41,791 nt of DNA from CAYGZQ01 sp964354375 [NCBI: uncultured Planctomycetota bacterium] (GCA_964354375.1 CAYGZQ010000033.1:1-41791), one strand, 5' to 3'; positions 8,204 to 17,666 are shown, counted from the stretch's first letter. The notes: generated from the letters alone by a model not told the origin. Program-made: numbers and translations.

Positions 8204-9028
8204 ATGAAAATCCTCATAACAAACGATGATGGAGTCCGCGCCCCGGGACTGATCGCTCTCGTCCGCTCCATGATGGAGCTCGGCGAGGTCGTCGTCGTCG
8301 CCCCCCACTCCCAGCAATCGGCGGTAAGCCACTCGATAACGCTCCACAAACCGCTGAGATGCATCCCCGAGCCCGATTTCCCGGTTGAAGGGGTTTCCGC
8401 GTTTTCAACGAACGGCACCCCCACCGATGCAATCCTGCTGGGAATTCACGCGGTGCTCAACGAGAAGCCCCAGCTCGTGGTCTCGGGCATCAACGCCGGC
8501 CCGAACCTTGGCGGAGATGTCACCTACTCCGGGACAGTCGCAGGCGCGATGGAGGGAGTGGTCGGCGGGATTCCATCGATCGCAGTGAGCATGGGCGCAT
8601 TCGAGAACCTTGATTACTCGGAGTGCGCGGACTTCACGAGATCGCTGGGCGGGATTGTCGCGTCCGGCGTTTTCCCCAAAGAGGTTCTCCTGAATGTCAA
8701 CTATCCCAATCTTTCCCGGGATCGGATAAAAGGCATCGCCGTTACGCGCCTGGGCATACGCTGGTACGACGATGTGGTGCACGAGCGCGTCGATCCGAGG
8801 GGTAGGAAATACTATTGGATAACGGGCAAGAAAGTCCTTGTGGGCCGTGACCCCGGCACGGACGCCTTCGAGCTTGAGAGAGGCTACATCTCGATCACCC
8901 CCCTGTCGCTGGACCTTACCTGCACAGCCGCCCTCGATAGTGTGGCGGAGACCCTGTCTTGTCCCGCACACGCAGGCTTGAAGGATTGTGACTTGGCGTT
9001 CGAGGTAAAAGGGCAATCAGCGGGCTGA
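8204..9028 (+). CDS. surE: 5'/3'-nucleotidase SurE
   Basis: This 274-aa protein begins MKILITNDDGVRAPGL, the invariant metal-binding N-terminus of SurE (D8 and D9). It also has the conserved SGINAGPNLGGDVTYSGTV segment and the S-N-G-T-P region (FSTNGTPTDA). SurE is a metal-dependent phosphatase that removes phosphate from nucleoside monophosphates and aids survival in stationary phase and under stress. Length is typical of the family (~250-270). It appears to be transcribed alone from the promoter just upstream, with a very short leader. Confidence 0.96.
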   Translation: MKILITNDDGVRAPGLIALVRSMMELGEVVVVAPHSQQSAVSHSITLHKPLRCIPEPDFPVEGVSAFSTNGTPTDAILLGIHAVLNEKPQLVVSGINAGPNLGGDVTYSGTVAGAMEGVVGGIPSIAVSMGAFENLDYSECADFTRSLGGIVASGVFPKEVLLNVNYPNLSRDRIKGIAVTRLGIRWYDDVVHERVDPRGRKYYWITGKKVLVGRDPGTDAFELERGYISITPLSLDLTCTAALDSVAETLSCPAHAGLKDCDLAFEVKGQSAG

Positions 9029-9122
9029 GTCGGTGGCCGCTTGTGATGCTGGCCTACCGCGTGACCTCGCACCGCAGCTACAAGCTCTCCGGAGGCACAG
9101 TCCCGGAGCTAGCGACATCCTC

Positions 9123-9237
9123 AGTTATGCGTAATGGCTAGTCAAGGTTAGTATAAGGATAGGCTCCCAAACTTGCACCACATGTGGCGTTTGTTCGTTA
9201 CTTATGCGCTATTAGTCGGTTTTCCGCGCGCATAACT
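9123..9237. repeat. 9-bp inverted repeat in the surE / AlbA_2 intergenic region
   Basis: AGTTATGCG at 9123-9131 is inverted exactly as CGCATAACT at 9229-9237. A near copy, ACTTATGCG, lies at 9200-9208. The 219-bp interval between the convergent surE and AlbA_2 genes contains no gene I can support and is more AT-rich than its surroundings. It may be the edge of an acquired segment carrying the AlbA_2 gene. The match is short, so chance is possible. Confidence 0.3.
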
Positions 9238-9247
9238 TCGGGGTGCA

Positions 9248-10882
9248 TCAGGCCCCAAGGGGCTGAGGAGGTCCGGGATACCAAGATGCCCCCCGCCGCG
9301 AGCCTACAGGGTGAACTCGCTTTTCCCTCTTGAGCTCCTGAAGCAGGTTCTGGACTCGTGTCCGCGTCAACTCCGGCAAGACATGACGAAGGTCAGCCAG
9401 CTTGCACCCTGGATAATCGCCGATGTGCTTCTCCAGCAACGCCTTCTTCTCTCCTCTGTCGAGGCCCAGTCTCCGCGTATATCGACCCGTTTCTCCCAGG
9501 AACTCATAGAACGCTCTCGACAGTATGTGCCTTGTTCCTCTTCCGATGCCGGTCTTCTCGACGATGCCCTTGTCTTTGAGTCTCTGGACGAAGGGCTTCA
9601 GTTTGTCAGGGATCGGCTGCTCTCTGTGGACAAGATCCAGCAACAGCAAATCCTCAGTCGTGAAGCTACTTAGAGTATCGTTACCGACCCTTTCGAGAAA
9701 TCGGAGGAAACGTTCGTCTTGAACTTCGCCTATGAGAACCAGCGAAACCTTATAGTCGTCCGATCCGCTGTAGTCCGGAGTCGGTTTGCTTTCAAGGATG
9801 CATTTCTCGAACATCCGGTCAACGCCCTGTCCGGCGCGTTCGACAAGGCCACATCGCTGGAAGGTTTCAGCGATCCGTTTGTTCCGAGGAACCTGGCTGG
9901 TGAGAATGTTGTCCGGGGTAACGCCGGGCGGGAACCCTCCCGGGCTGTCGATTACCAAACTGTGGGGATACTGGCGCACGAAAACCGAGCCTTGCAGCCT
10001 GTAATCGCGGTGCGTGATCGCATTCAGGAGCGCTTCACGCACAACGGCCTCGTTGAACGTCGGGATGTCCATTCGATACAATCCATCCAGATATTGATGT
10101 ACGTCATTTCTTAGATTAACATTGCTCCAAAGCTGGTCGAAGAACAGGAAAAAGCCCAAACGGTATTCTTCCCGCTGACTGTAGGATATGGATGCCTCGC
10201 TGCTGCGGTATTCAAATATGACCTCCGCTTGACCCAGATGCTTGCCAAGACCTCCATGTGTGCCAAAGAGAATGAGTGCCGCATATGAGATGCCTTCCGG
10301 TCTGATCAGCTCTGCATCGGAAAGCAGCTTCTCATCGGACACGTTCAGAAGCGATTCCTTGCCACTCCTGGAGGCCCAAAGCTCTCTGAATCTCCGAACA
10401 CCTGCCGCATTAAGATCCTCCGTACGAGCTCCGGGGCAGATTTCGGCCGAGAAATCAGGTGTTGACTCCGCAAAGATCCGCCTGAGTTGTTCGTTAGTCA
10501 TATACTGGAGCTGCTCGCCGATACGCATAAAGTATCTACCCTTATGGTGCAGCGGGACTCCAGGCAGCCTTCCGGGAATCTCGAAGACAACAACCCGACC
10601 GTCTGGATGATCTATCTCGTGCACTCCCACTCGAAGCCCTATTGCTGCGAAAATGTCCTCCTTGACCTTGCCGGGACTTCTGTAGGCCTCGGTGCCAGTG
10701 ACCTTCCTTGGCGCCGAATCGCTCACGCCGAGGACGAGACATCCTCCTTTCTCATTCGCTAGGGCGACGCAATAGTCAACGAGCTTCTGAAAGTCATACT
10801 GACTTGCGGCCTCTTTGAACTCTATGTTCTCGTTTTCGCTCTTTTTGAGCCATTCTTCGAGTTGTTCCGCTGAGATGTCCAA
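9248..10882 (-). CDS. AlbA_2 (Schlafen-like) and HATPase domain regulator
   Basis: This encodes 544 aa with an N-terminal AlbA_2/Schlafen-like domain (IEFKEAASQYDF..., NEKGGCLVLGVSD, ending near EQLRRIF). A central ATPase-like module (EAVVREALLNAITHRDY, SPGGFPPGVTPDN, RNKRIAE, GLVERAGQGVDRMFE) matches COG2865-type 'RecG-like' regulators. The C-terminus has winged-helix character. Such proteins are putative nucleic-acid-binding regulators; some are found near defence genes. The frame opens at 10957, but TTG at 10882 is the best start because GGAGG lies 7 nt before it and the conserved domain begins there. It sits alone between convergent surE and divergent Lon-like genes, in less GC-rich DNA, and may be acquired. 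Confidence 0.85.
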   Translation of the reverse strand: MDISAEQLEEWLKKSENENIEFKEAASQYDFQKLVDYCVALANEKGGCLVLGVSDSAPRKVTGTEAYRSPGKVKEDIFAAIGLRVGVHEIDHPDGRVVVFEIPGRLPGVPLHHKGRYFMRIGEQLQYMTNEQLRRIFAESTPDFSAEICPGARTEDLNAAGVRRFRELWASRSGKESLLNVSDEKLLSDAELIRPEGISYAALILFGTHGGLGKHLGQAEVIFEYRSSEASISYSQREEYRLGFFLFFDQLWSNVNLRNDVHQYLDGLYRMDIPTFNEAVVREALLNAITHRDYRLQGSVFVRQYPHSLVIDSPGGFPPGVTPDNILTSQVPRNKRIAETFQRCGLVERAGQGVDRMFEKCILESKPTPDYSGSDDYKVSLVLIGEVQDERFLRFLERVGNDTLSSFTTEDLLLLDLVHREQPIPDKLKPFVQRLKDKGIVEKTGIGRGTRHILSRAFYEFLGETGRYTRRLGLDRGEKKALLEKHIGDYPGCKLADLRHVLPELTRTRVQNLLQELKREKRVHPVGSRRGASWYPGPPQPLGA

Positions 10883-11088
10883 GTTGCGGCCTCCATCGAT
10901 CACGATGCATCCCCCGCCGGGCACAGATATGTTAACGCATGAAGCACGAGGCCTCAACTTTCGGACCGGCTGTCTACGGTGGCGCGGGCGAGGAAAGGAT
11001 GACTTCCCCTCTGCCCCTGAGTATACTTTCGATTTCCCCGCCTTGAGACGTGCGGGGATACTGTTCTTTAGCGGAAGGTGCTGTCTAA

Positions 11089-13722
11089 ATGGCTGACAAG
11101 AAAGAAAGGACTCCCCAGGGACCCGTCGAGACCGTCGACCTCGACGATTACCCTCTTCCCCTGGCGAAGGCGCACCCGTCTCTGACCGCCGACAAGTGTC
11201 GATGGCGGGTGGACTACAAGAAGCTGGGGTTCAAAACCACGGATGCAGTGAAGCCGCTGCGGGCGATTGTCGGACAGCCCCGCGCGGTCGAGGCCCTGAA
11301 ACTCGGGGCCCAGATACGGGGCAGGGGGTTCAACATCTTTGTCACGGGCCTGTCGGCAACCGGACGGTCGACCGCTGTAAGAAACATCTTCAAAGACCTC
11401 AGGCTGAGACGGATGCCGAGCAGAGACCACTGCTACGTCAACAATTTCAAGTACCCCGATCAGCCCCGGCTGATAACCCTTCCCAGGGGAAAGGGACAGG
11501 AATTCAAGCGCGAGGTGGGGAAACTGGTCGCAACCCTGCGTCGCACGATCCCGCACGCTCTCGAAGACGAAACGGTGCTCGAGCGCAAGCGAGAGCTTGC
11601 GGAGGAATACGCGAAAAAGGAAGCGGCGGTCTTCAAAACTCTTGAGGAGAAGGTAAGCAAGGATGGCTTCGCGCTGGTTCAGGTGCAGATGGGCCCGTAC
11701 ACTCGTCCCGACGTGTTCCCGATCGTCTCAGGCGAACCCGTTCCCCCGAACCAGGTCGGCAGACTGGTCGAGGAGGGCAAGTTCCCGAAGGAGCAGCTCG
11801 ACAGCCTGTACAAGCGGTACCAGGGTTACAAGGCCGACCTCCGCGCCGTCCTGAAACGCGCCCGTCAGCTCAACCGCGAGCTCCAGGAGAAGACCGAGGC
11901 CATCGAGAAGGAGGTCCTCGAGGACATTCTCAAGGATCACTGCCAGGACCTCTCCGAGAAGTTCGCGATTAAGGTGGTGGACGAGTATGTCTGCGAGATC
12001 GAGGAATTCATCGTGGCGCACCCGGAGATTTTCTCCGCCGATGAATCCGAGCAGCAGCAGCCAGGTCCCCCCGGTCCTCCGCAGATGGCAAACCCGATGG
12101 AGGACTCCGCGATGAGCGACCCGTTCAGGTTGTTCCAGGTGAACGTGGTCCATGACAGCGCGCAGGAGGATCGCGCACCCGTGGTGATCGAGCATCATCC
12201 GAGCTACCACAACCTATTCGGAACGATAGAGCGCGAGGTGCGGATGGGGGGCTACTGGTCAAGCGATTTCACCCAGATCAGGGCCGGCAGCCTTCTCAGG
12301 GCGGACGGGGGATACCTGGTGCTGAACGCGATGGATGTCCTTCAGGAGCCGCTTGCATGGCGCACACTGATGCGCACGCTCAAGACCGGGAAGCTCCAGA
12401 TCCAGGGACTCGATACGCTTCTGTCGATAGCGCCCGCGACTCTCAAGCCGGAGCCGATAGACATCGATGTGACAGTCGCCCTGATCGGGGACGCGTACTT
12501 GTACTATTTGCTCACATACTATGAGGACGATTTTCCGCGGGTCTTCAAAGTGAGGGCGGATTTCGACAGCCTGATGCCTCGCACGGGCAAGGGCATAGGG
12601 TACTATGCAGGGCTGGCGGCGAAGATGAGCAAGACGGAGGGTACGCTGCCGTTGACGGCCAAAGCCGTTGCGCGGCTGGCGGAACAGGGCGCGAAAATGA
12701 GCGGGCGGGGCGGCAAGATGAGCGCGAGGTTCGGGGACATCGCCGACATCGTCAGGGAAGCCAGCAACCATGCTCAGGATCAGGGCTCCAGGATCATCGA
12801 CGACACTCACGTCGGGAAGGCGATCGATCTCGCCGAGTACCGCCAGGACCTCGTCAGGGAGCGTGTCGAAGAGGCGATCGGCGAAGATATCCTCGTGATC
12901 GACACTCGCGGCGAGAAAGTCGGGCAGATCAATGGCCTGGCGGTCTACAGTCTCGGCACGTTCTCGTTCGGACGGCCGCAGAGAATCACCTGCGAGGTCT
13001 CCATGGGGGATGCGGGCGTGGTGAACATAGAGCGCGAGGCAAAGCTGTCGGGACGGATCCACGACAAGGGCGTCCTGATTCTCGAGGGCTTTCTGAGGCA
13101 CATGTACGGCATGGACGGTCCCATCAGCCTGTCCGCCAGCCTGTGTTTCGAGCAGTCCTATTCACAGGTTGACGGCGACAGCGCATCGCTCGCGGAAATT
13201 CTCGTGCTGCTGAGCGAGCTTTCCGGCGTTCCATTGAGGCAGGACCTCGCCCTCACCGGAAGCGTCAACCAGAAAGGTCAGGTGCAGGCGATCGGCGGGA
13301 TCAACGAGAAGATCGAGGGCTTCTACCGAATCTGCAAGCTTCAGGGACTCACCGGCACCCAGGGAGTGGTGATACCGCGGGCGAATGTCGGCGAGCTTAT
13401 GCTCAACAATGAAGTGCTCGGCGCGATAGCCGCGGGCACTTTCTCCGTGACCCCAGTGTCGAGCGTCGACCAGGCCGTCGAAGTCTTCACCGGCGTCGCG
13501 GCAGGAAGAAAGCTCAAGAAGGGCGGCTTCACCAAAGGCAGCATCCACGACCGCGTCGATCTCGTCCTCGCCGATTTCTACTGGCACACAAAGGGAGCGG
13601 GGGAGAAATCCGATGCGGAACAAAAAGCGCCGGCGGTGAAGAGGCCGACCAACCGCAAGCAGAGGAAAGAAAAAAACGGCGGCGGTCCGACCGATCCGAG
13701 AGACACGAACGAACCGGCCTGA
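11089..13722 (+). CDS. Lon-like ATP-dependent protease (AAA_32 family)
   Basis: This 877-aa protein belongs to the COG1067 group of Lon-related proteases. Its N-terminal and ATPase region has the degenerate Walker A GLSATGRST, with Arg where Lys is usual, as I recall for this group. A charged helical insert (~170-330) follows, then a second ATPase part (SDFTQIRAGSLLRADGGYLVLNAMD). The C-terminal Lon protease domain (~590-790) carries the Ser-Lys dyad S698 (GDSAS) and K741 (INEKIEG), spaced 43 residues apart as in E. coli Lon (S679/K722). It probably degrades damaged or regulatory proteins in the cytoplasm. A Lys/Gly-rich tail ends the protein. It converges on the TPR protein gene. Confidence 0.93.
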   Translation: MADKKERTPQGPVETVDLDDYPLPLAKAHPSLTADKCRWRVDYKKLGFKTTDAVKPLRAIVGQPRAVEALKLGAQIRGRGFNIFVTGLSATGRSTAVRNIFKDLRLRRMPSRDHCYVNNFKYPDQPRLITLPRGKGQEFKREVGKLVATLRRTIPHALEDETVLERKRELAEEYAKKEAAVFKTLEEKVSKDGFALVQVQMGPYTRPDVFPIVSGEPVPPNQVGRLVEEGKFPKEQLDSLYKRYQGYKADLRAVLKRARQLNRELQEKTEAIEKEVLEDILKDHCQDLSEKFAIKVVDEYVCEIEEFIVAHPEIFSADESEQQQPGPPGPPQMANPMEDSAMSDPFRLFQVNVVHDSAQEDRAPVVIEHHPSYHNLFGTIEREVRMGGYWSSDFTQIRAGSLLRADGGYLVLNAMDVLQEPLAWRTLMRTLKTGKLQIQGLDTLLSIAPATLKPEPIDIDVTVALIGDAYLYYLLTYYEDDFPRVFKVRADFDSLMPRTGKGIGYYAGLAAKMSKTEGTLPLTAKAVARLAEQGAKMSGRGGKMSARFGDIADIVREASNHAQDQGSRIIDDTHVGKAIDLAEYRQDLVRERVEEAIGEDILVIDTRGEKVGQINGLAVYSLGTFSFGRPQRITCEVSMGDAGVVNIEREAKLSGRIHDKGVLILEGFLRHMYGMDGPISLSASLCFEQSYSQVDGDSASLAEILVLLSELSGVPLRQDLALTGSVNQKGQVQAIGGINEKIEGFYRICKLQGLTGTQGVVIPRANVGELMLNNEVLGAIAAGTFSVTPVSSVDQAVEVFTGVAAGRKLKKGGFTKGSIHDRVDLVLADFYWHTKGAGEKSDAEQKAPAVKRPTNRKQRKEKNGGGPTDPRDTNEPA

Positions 13723-13775
13723 GCATTGTTGGGGTTCTTTGATCAGGAACCAGAAACCGCCTTTCCTTCCCGACG

Positions 13776-15290
13776 CTAATGCACTTCCGGACCCAGCTCC
13801 GAATCGCCGGAGCCCGACCCGTCCGACTCTCCATCGGATGTCGACCCGCCAGACTCCTCGCTTCCGCCCTGATCGGCTTCATCGGACGTGCCTTGTTCGG
13901 GAGCGGGGGGCCCCATCACGGATTCCTGAGGTTTCTGCGGCTCGAGCACCCACCCAACGTCGGCGGGAACCCATACGAACGTGTTCCCATGTTCCTGGAG
14001 CACTATCCTCTTGTCCGAAAACTCGACGACCTTGACCTCCGTGTTCGTGTAGGGCATCACCACGATTTCTCCCTGGCGGAAACCGACATTGCCCTGCTGG
14101 TACATGTTGGCCAGTCTCACGGTATGAACAAACTCGTCTGAATCCTGAAGATGTATGTCGTTCGAGATGGGCTTCACGGTGGGCTGGGGAAGAAGGTCTT
14201 TGTCCGTGAGCCTGAGCCCCAGATCGTTCCCGGCTCCGCTGCCCTGCGTCTCGATCGGCTGGACATTCCTTGCCCCGAACTGCCCCTCCGATTCCGGGGT
14301 TTCCGACGGTTGTCCGGCTTCCGTCGGACCGATGTCAGGCAGAGGCGGAAGCACCGATAGATTGCTACCGTCGGTCTGCGGAGGAGGTGGTCCCATTGAC
14401 TCCAAAAGCGGCTGTCCGATGTCGGGGGTCACCCCGGCGGATTCCGGGGCATGGGCCATGAGGATCTGATACTCCTCCTCGCGATTGATGTCCTCGATAA
14501 TGCCCTGGACGATGCTCAGGGTGGTTTCGTCGGTCGTCAAGCCGGCCAGGCGCGACAGACGCTCGCGCGCCCCATCCAGCTTGTAGTTGGCGACATCCAC
14601 CAGCGCCAGCCCGATCTCGGGAGCGGGATCCGACGGCAGATGCTCCAGGGCAAACTGAAAATCGAATACGGCCTGCTCGAGAGGATTGACCCCGGCCCCT
14701 GGAGAGAACGCGAAGTCCTGGGGCCAGTTTAGGGGGGTGACGTCGGAGAATTTCTTCAGGAGATATCCCCTGAGCTGGTGCGGGTCATCCGACGGCACAC
14801 ATCCCAGGGTGTAGATGCATCCCAGTGCGAGACGGCTCTGCCTGTCTCCGGGGTTGATCGACAGCTCATCGTTGAAGTTCCTGAGGGCGTCCTCGCCCTG
14901 CGCGTTGGCGATCGCGATGCGCCCCAGAGCGGCATGAGCGCCCGGAAGCCTCGGGTCCAGCTCCAAAGCCATGGTGAATTCGTACAGCGCCCGGTACAGA
15001 TCCCCGTCCACCATGGCCGATTGCCCTCTCGCCAAACGGCTTCTCGCCTGGTTAGACCTCTCCTGGGACTTGAGGGTGAAAACCACTGCGAAAACAATGG
15101 CCACGATGAGGCAAATCCCGATCGCCCCGACAACGTAAGGCCAGGGACCCGCCGACTTGACCGAAGTCGGCGAAGGTTCTTCCCCGGCCTGGGCTGCGGG
15201 TTCAAGTGTTGCCTCGGGCTCCTGCTGAGGGGCTTCACCTTGCGGCTCGTCGACAGGTTCGGGTTCGTATTCCGGTTGATCGCTGGACAT
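13776..15290 (-). CDS. TPR-containing single-pass membrane protein
   Basis: This encodes 504 aa from the ATG at 15290 (MSSDQPEYEP; five codons of frame lie upstream). Residues 1-48 are acidic and Pro/Glu-rich, and residues 50-73 form one transmembrane helix. Residues ~75-270 contain tetratricopeptide-like repeats (GDLYRALYEFTMALELDPRLPGAHAALGRIA is visible across 100-130). The remainder is low-complexity, Pro/Gln/Gly-rich, with a small beta-like segment (VRLANMYQQGNVGFRQGEIVV) and an acidic Ser/Gly tail. It probably scaffolds protein interactions at the envelope. The sigma-54 regulator at 15342-16742 is just upstream (51 nt) in the same orientation, so they may be co-transcribed. No specific function recognised. 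Confidence 0.72.
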   Translation of the reverse strand: MSSDQPEYEPEPVDEPQGEAPQQEPEATLEPAAQAGEEPSPTSVKSAGPWPYVVGAIGICLIVAIVFAVVFTLKSQERSNQARSRLARGQSAMVDGDLYRALYEFTMALELDPRLPGAHAALGRIAIANAQGEDALRNFNDELSINPGDRQSRLALGCIYTLGCVPSDDPHQLRGYLLKKFSDVTPLNWPQDFAFSPGAGVNPLEQAVFDFQFALEHLPSDPAPEIGLALVDVANYKLDGARERLSRLAGLTTDETTLSIVQGIIEDINREEEYQILMAHAPESAGVTPDIGQPLLESMGPPPPQTDGSNLSVLPPLPDIGPTEAGQPSETPESEGQFGARNVQPIETQGSGAGNDLGLRLTDKDLLPQPTVKPISNDIHLQDSDEFVHTVRLANMYQQGNVGFRQGEIVVMPYTNTEVKVVEFSDKRIVLQEHGNTFVWVPADVGWVLEPQKPQESVMGPPAPEQGTSDEADQGGSEESGGSTSDGESDGSGSGDSELGPEVH

Positions 15291-15341
15291 GGTTATCCGT
15301 GACAATATGATAAACGCAGGCTCTCCCAGGTTCGAACGATT

Positions 15342-16742
15342 TCATCCTCTCTTGGAGGGATCGATACCGAGAGCCCGCATTTTCTTGTACAGGTGGCTTC
15401 GCTCCAGGCCGAGCTCCTCGGCCGTTCGTTTCACGTTGCCCTCGCAGGCATCGAGCCTGCGCTGGATGATCTCACGCTCGCAGGCGGCGACCGCATCCTT
15501 CAGCGTGCTCGAGTCGAAATCGGCCACTCCGATCTCGCGGCTCGTTCCGCTGCTCGCTAAAGGGATCGCGAACTTCCTCTCAATCCCGGGAATTATGCCG
15601 GCCAGGTCCGCCGGAGTGATCTCGTCCCCGGGGGTAAGGATGACAAGTCGCTCTATGATATTCCTAAGCTCTCTCACATTTCCGGGCCAGTGATATCCCT
15701 GAAGGATTTTCAGAGCATCCTTTGTGAGCTGCTTCGGTCTCTGGTTGTGCTCGGCTGCGTATCGCGCGAGGAAATGATCTGCGATGAGCTGTATGTCGTC
15801 GGGATGCTCGCGCAGCGGGGGAACATTGATCGGGATGACATTCAGCCGGAAATATAGGTCCGGACGGAACTCGCCATGCTTGATTTTCGCCTCGAGGTCC
15901 TGGTTGGTCGCCGCGATCACTCTCACGTCCACCTTGATCGGTTTCTTCCCGCCGACCCGCTCGAACTCCTGCTCCTCGAGCACTCTGAGCACCTTCGCCT
16001 GCGTCCCCTGGGACATGTCGCCCACTTCGTCGAGGAAAATAGTGCCCCCGTCCGCAAGCTCGAATTTGCCGGGTTTGAACGATGTCGCGCCGGTGAACGC
16101 GCCTCTCTCGTGTCCGAACAGCTCGCTTTCGATAAGCTCGCCCGGGATCGCGGCGCAATTGACTTTCACGAACGGCTTCCCGCGACGTTTGCCCGCCCTG
16201 TAGATCGCTCTTGCGACGATCTCCTTGCCCGTCCCGTTCTCGCCGGTTACGAGGACCCGTGAATTGGTCGGCGCGACCTGCTTGATGATCCCGCGGAGGC
16301 GCTCCAGCAGCGGGCTCCGGCCCACAAGCATGTGCTCGTCCTCGGCACCTTCTTTCAGGAGAAGGTTCTCGCGTTCCAGTTCGAGCAGCCTGAGGGCATT
16401 CCGAAGCTCCAGAAGCAGGCGGTCCAGGTCGAGAGGTTTCTCGAGGAAAGTGAACGCTCCCAGCTTGGTGGCCTCGACCGCCGTCGAGATCGTCGAGTGT
16501 CCGCTCATCATTATAACGGGGCGCGTGGCGTCGTCCCGCTTGAGCTCCCTCAGTACCTGCAGCCCGTCCGTGTCGGGAAGCCAGACATCGAGCAGGATAC
16601 AGTCGATCGCGGTCTCGGAAGCTCGTGACAGACCCGCCTCTGCGGTTGCGGCGGTAACGGCCTCGTACCCCTCGCTTTTGAGGATGCCTGAGAGCGTCTT
16701 GAGGATGTTCTCCTCGTCGTCGATGACCAGAACGCGAGCCAT
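15342..16742 (-). CDS. NtrC/NtrX-type sigma-54-dependent response regulator
   Basis: This 466-aa activator has a receiver domain in residues 1-120 (D8/D9 acidic pocket, likely phospho-acceptor D52 in CILLDVWLP). The sigma-54 AAA+ domain has Walker A GENGTGKE, the intact GAFTGA loop and Walker [13 protein letters not shown] Fis-type HTH ends the protein ([20 protein letters not shown]), giving an overall NtrX-like look. The frame runs upstream to 17006, but the receiver fold starts at the ATG at 16742, so that is the start; no strong Shine-Dalgarno is present. No partner histidine kinase lies nearby. Its C-terminal neighbour is the TPR membrane protein. Confidence 0.93.
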   Translation of the reverse strand: MARVLVIDDEENILKTLSGILKSEGYEAVTAATAEAGLSRASETAIDCILLDVWLPDTDGLQVLRELKRDDATRPVIMMSGHSTISTAVEATKLGAFTFLEKPLDLDRLLLELRNALRLLELERENLLLKEGAEDEHMLVGRSPLLERLRGIIKQVAPTNSRVLVTGENGTGKEIVARAIYRAGKRRGKPFVKVNCAAIPGELIESELFGHERGAFTGATSFKPGKFELADGGTIFLDEVGDMSQGTQAKVLRVLEEQEFERVGGKKPIKVDVRVIAATNQDLEAKIKHGEFRPDLYFRLNVIPINVPPLREHPDDIQLIADHFLARYAAEHNQRPKQLTKDALKILQGYHWPGNVRELRNIIERLVILTPGDEITPADLAGIIPGIERKFAIPLASSGTSREIGVADFDSSTLKDAVAACEREIIQRRLDACEGNVKRTAEELGLERSHLYKKMRALGIDPSKRG

Positions 16743-16910
16743 GTTCGGTGCGATTAGCATATCACAAAAAATGGGCGGCGATGGTCGCCGCAATGGAATT
16801 CGGCTGCCGGGCGGTGTCGGGCTCGGTGTGGACAGGCTCGTGATGCTCGTCACCGGCGCACACTCGATCAGAGATGGCATCCTCTTCCCAACGATGAAAC
16901 GATAGTTGCA

Positions 16911-16943
16911 CCTCCCTCCCCTTGGGGAGGGATTGAGGGAGGG
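16911..16943. repeat. Short palindromic repeat (CCTCCCTCCCC/GGGGAGGG)
   Basis: TCCCTCCCC at 16913-16921 is inverted as GGGGAGGGA at 16924-16932, around TT. A further GAGGGAGG at 16935-16942 could pair with CCTCCCTC at 16911-16918. Such C/G-rich palindromes are commonly dispersed intergenic elements. It lies between apt and the sigma-54 regulator, in a 269-bp gap with no gene. Confidence 0.5.
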
Positions 16944-16944
16944 C

Positions 16945-17010
16945 ATCGGTCGACGGGCACAGGCGCGCTCGAGGACTCGCTCAGCCTGTGCCCGGCACCC
17001 GGGCACCGAT
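16945..17010. repeat. 66-bp palindromic element after apt
   Basis: GGGCACAGGC at 16955-16964 is inverted exactly as GCCTGTGCCC at 16984-16993, with a 19-nt loop. ATCGGT at 16945 and ACCGAT at 17005 form outer ends. It abuts the 3' end of apt and could end that transcript, but no T-run follows, so a mobile palindromic repeat is also likely. Confidence 0.6.
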
Positions 17011-17011
17011 T

Positions 17012-17524
17012 TCAGTACTTGATCAGCGAGAAGACGTGGGCGTCCTTGAGTTTCTCGATCCCGTTGAGGAAGCCGAGCTCGATTACGAATCCGAACCCGA
17101 CTACCGTGGCGCCGGCTTTTTCTACGAGGTTTCTCGCGGCGGCGGCGGTACCCCCGGTTGCGAGGAGATCGTCGACGATCAACACCCTGTCGCTCGGCCC
17201 CACTGCGTCGGTGTGCATCTCGATGCAGTCGGTGCCGTACTCGAGTGAGTATTCCTCGCTGTAGGTATCGTAGGGGAGCTTGCCGGGCTTGCGTATGGGT
17301 ACGAAACCCACGCCGAAGGAGTTGGCGATCGGGCAGCCGAAGATGAAGCCGCGCGATTCGATCCCTGCGACTGCGGTCACGCCCGCGTCGGCGTAGTGCT
17401 CGTGGATGAGTTTCACCGCGTGCTTCAGCGCGTCGGGGTCTCTCAGGAGCGGCGTGATGTCCTTGAAAATTATCCCTTCCTTGGGGAAGTCGGGTATGTC
17501 GCGGATGAATTGCGTGAGGTCCAC
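17012..17524 (-). CDS. apt: Adenine phosphoribosyltransferase
   Basis: This 170-aa enzyme salvages adenine: adenine plus PRPP gives AMP. It shows the Apt N-terminus (IRDIPDFPKEGIIFKDITPLL), AVAGIESRGFIFG, and the PRPP-binding motif VLIVDDLLATGGTA. Length is typical of the family. I chose the GTG at 17524 because it follows AAGGGTGA and begins the conserved region; the frame itself extends to 17689, but that upstream part includes the terminator of the HEPN gene. A promoter with good spacing lies 46-74 nt upstream. Confidence 0.95.
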   Translation of the reverse strand: MDLTQFIRDIPDFPKEGIIFKDITPLLRDPDALKHAVKLIHEHYADAGVTAVAGIESRGFIFGCPIANSFGVGFVPIRKPGKLPYDTYSEEYSLEYGTDCIEMHTDAVGPSDRVLIVDDLLATGGTAAAARNLVEKAGATVVGFGFVIELGFLNGIEKLKDAHVFSLIKY

Positions 17525-17569
17525 TGGATCACCCTTTTTATGAGCGTTTCTGACGGAAGACGAGTCTGA

Positions 17570-17598
17570 ATAGTAGTCAATGGGGCCGGAGGGGTCAA
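17570..17598 (-). promoter_or_regulatory. Sigma-70-type promoter of apt
   Basis: On the minus strand, TTGACC (17593-17598) and TACTAT (17570-17575) are separated by 17 bp. The leader would be ~40 nt. Confidence 0.55.
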
Positions 17599-17639
17599 GG
17601 TCGAAAGCCTTACGAGTAGATGCTTCGAGCTGTTCGCAG

Positions 17640-17666
17640 AAAAAAAACGGTACGTGCTCCGTACCG
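17640..17666 (-). terminator. Intrinsic terminator after the HEPN gene
   Basis: On the minus strand, a 7-bp stem (CGGTACG with CGTACCG) with loop GAGCA is followed by eight Ts. It lies 38 nt after the HEPN stop codon and separates that operon from apt. Confidence 0.9.

Noticed and set aside
9123-9237. Possible integron attC site (GTTATGCG / CGCATAAC)
   Set aside because: The sequences do not fit the GTTRRRY/RYYYAAC core rules and no integrase or cassette array is near.
13733-13751. Hairpin GGTTC/GAACC between the convergent Lon-like and TPR genes as a terminator
   Set aside because: Only a 5-bp stem with a 9-nt loop and no T-run; too weak to call.
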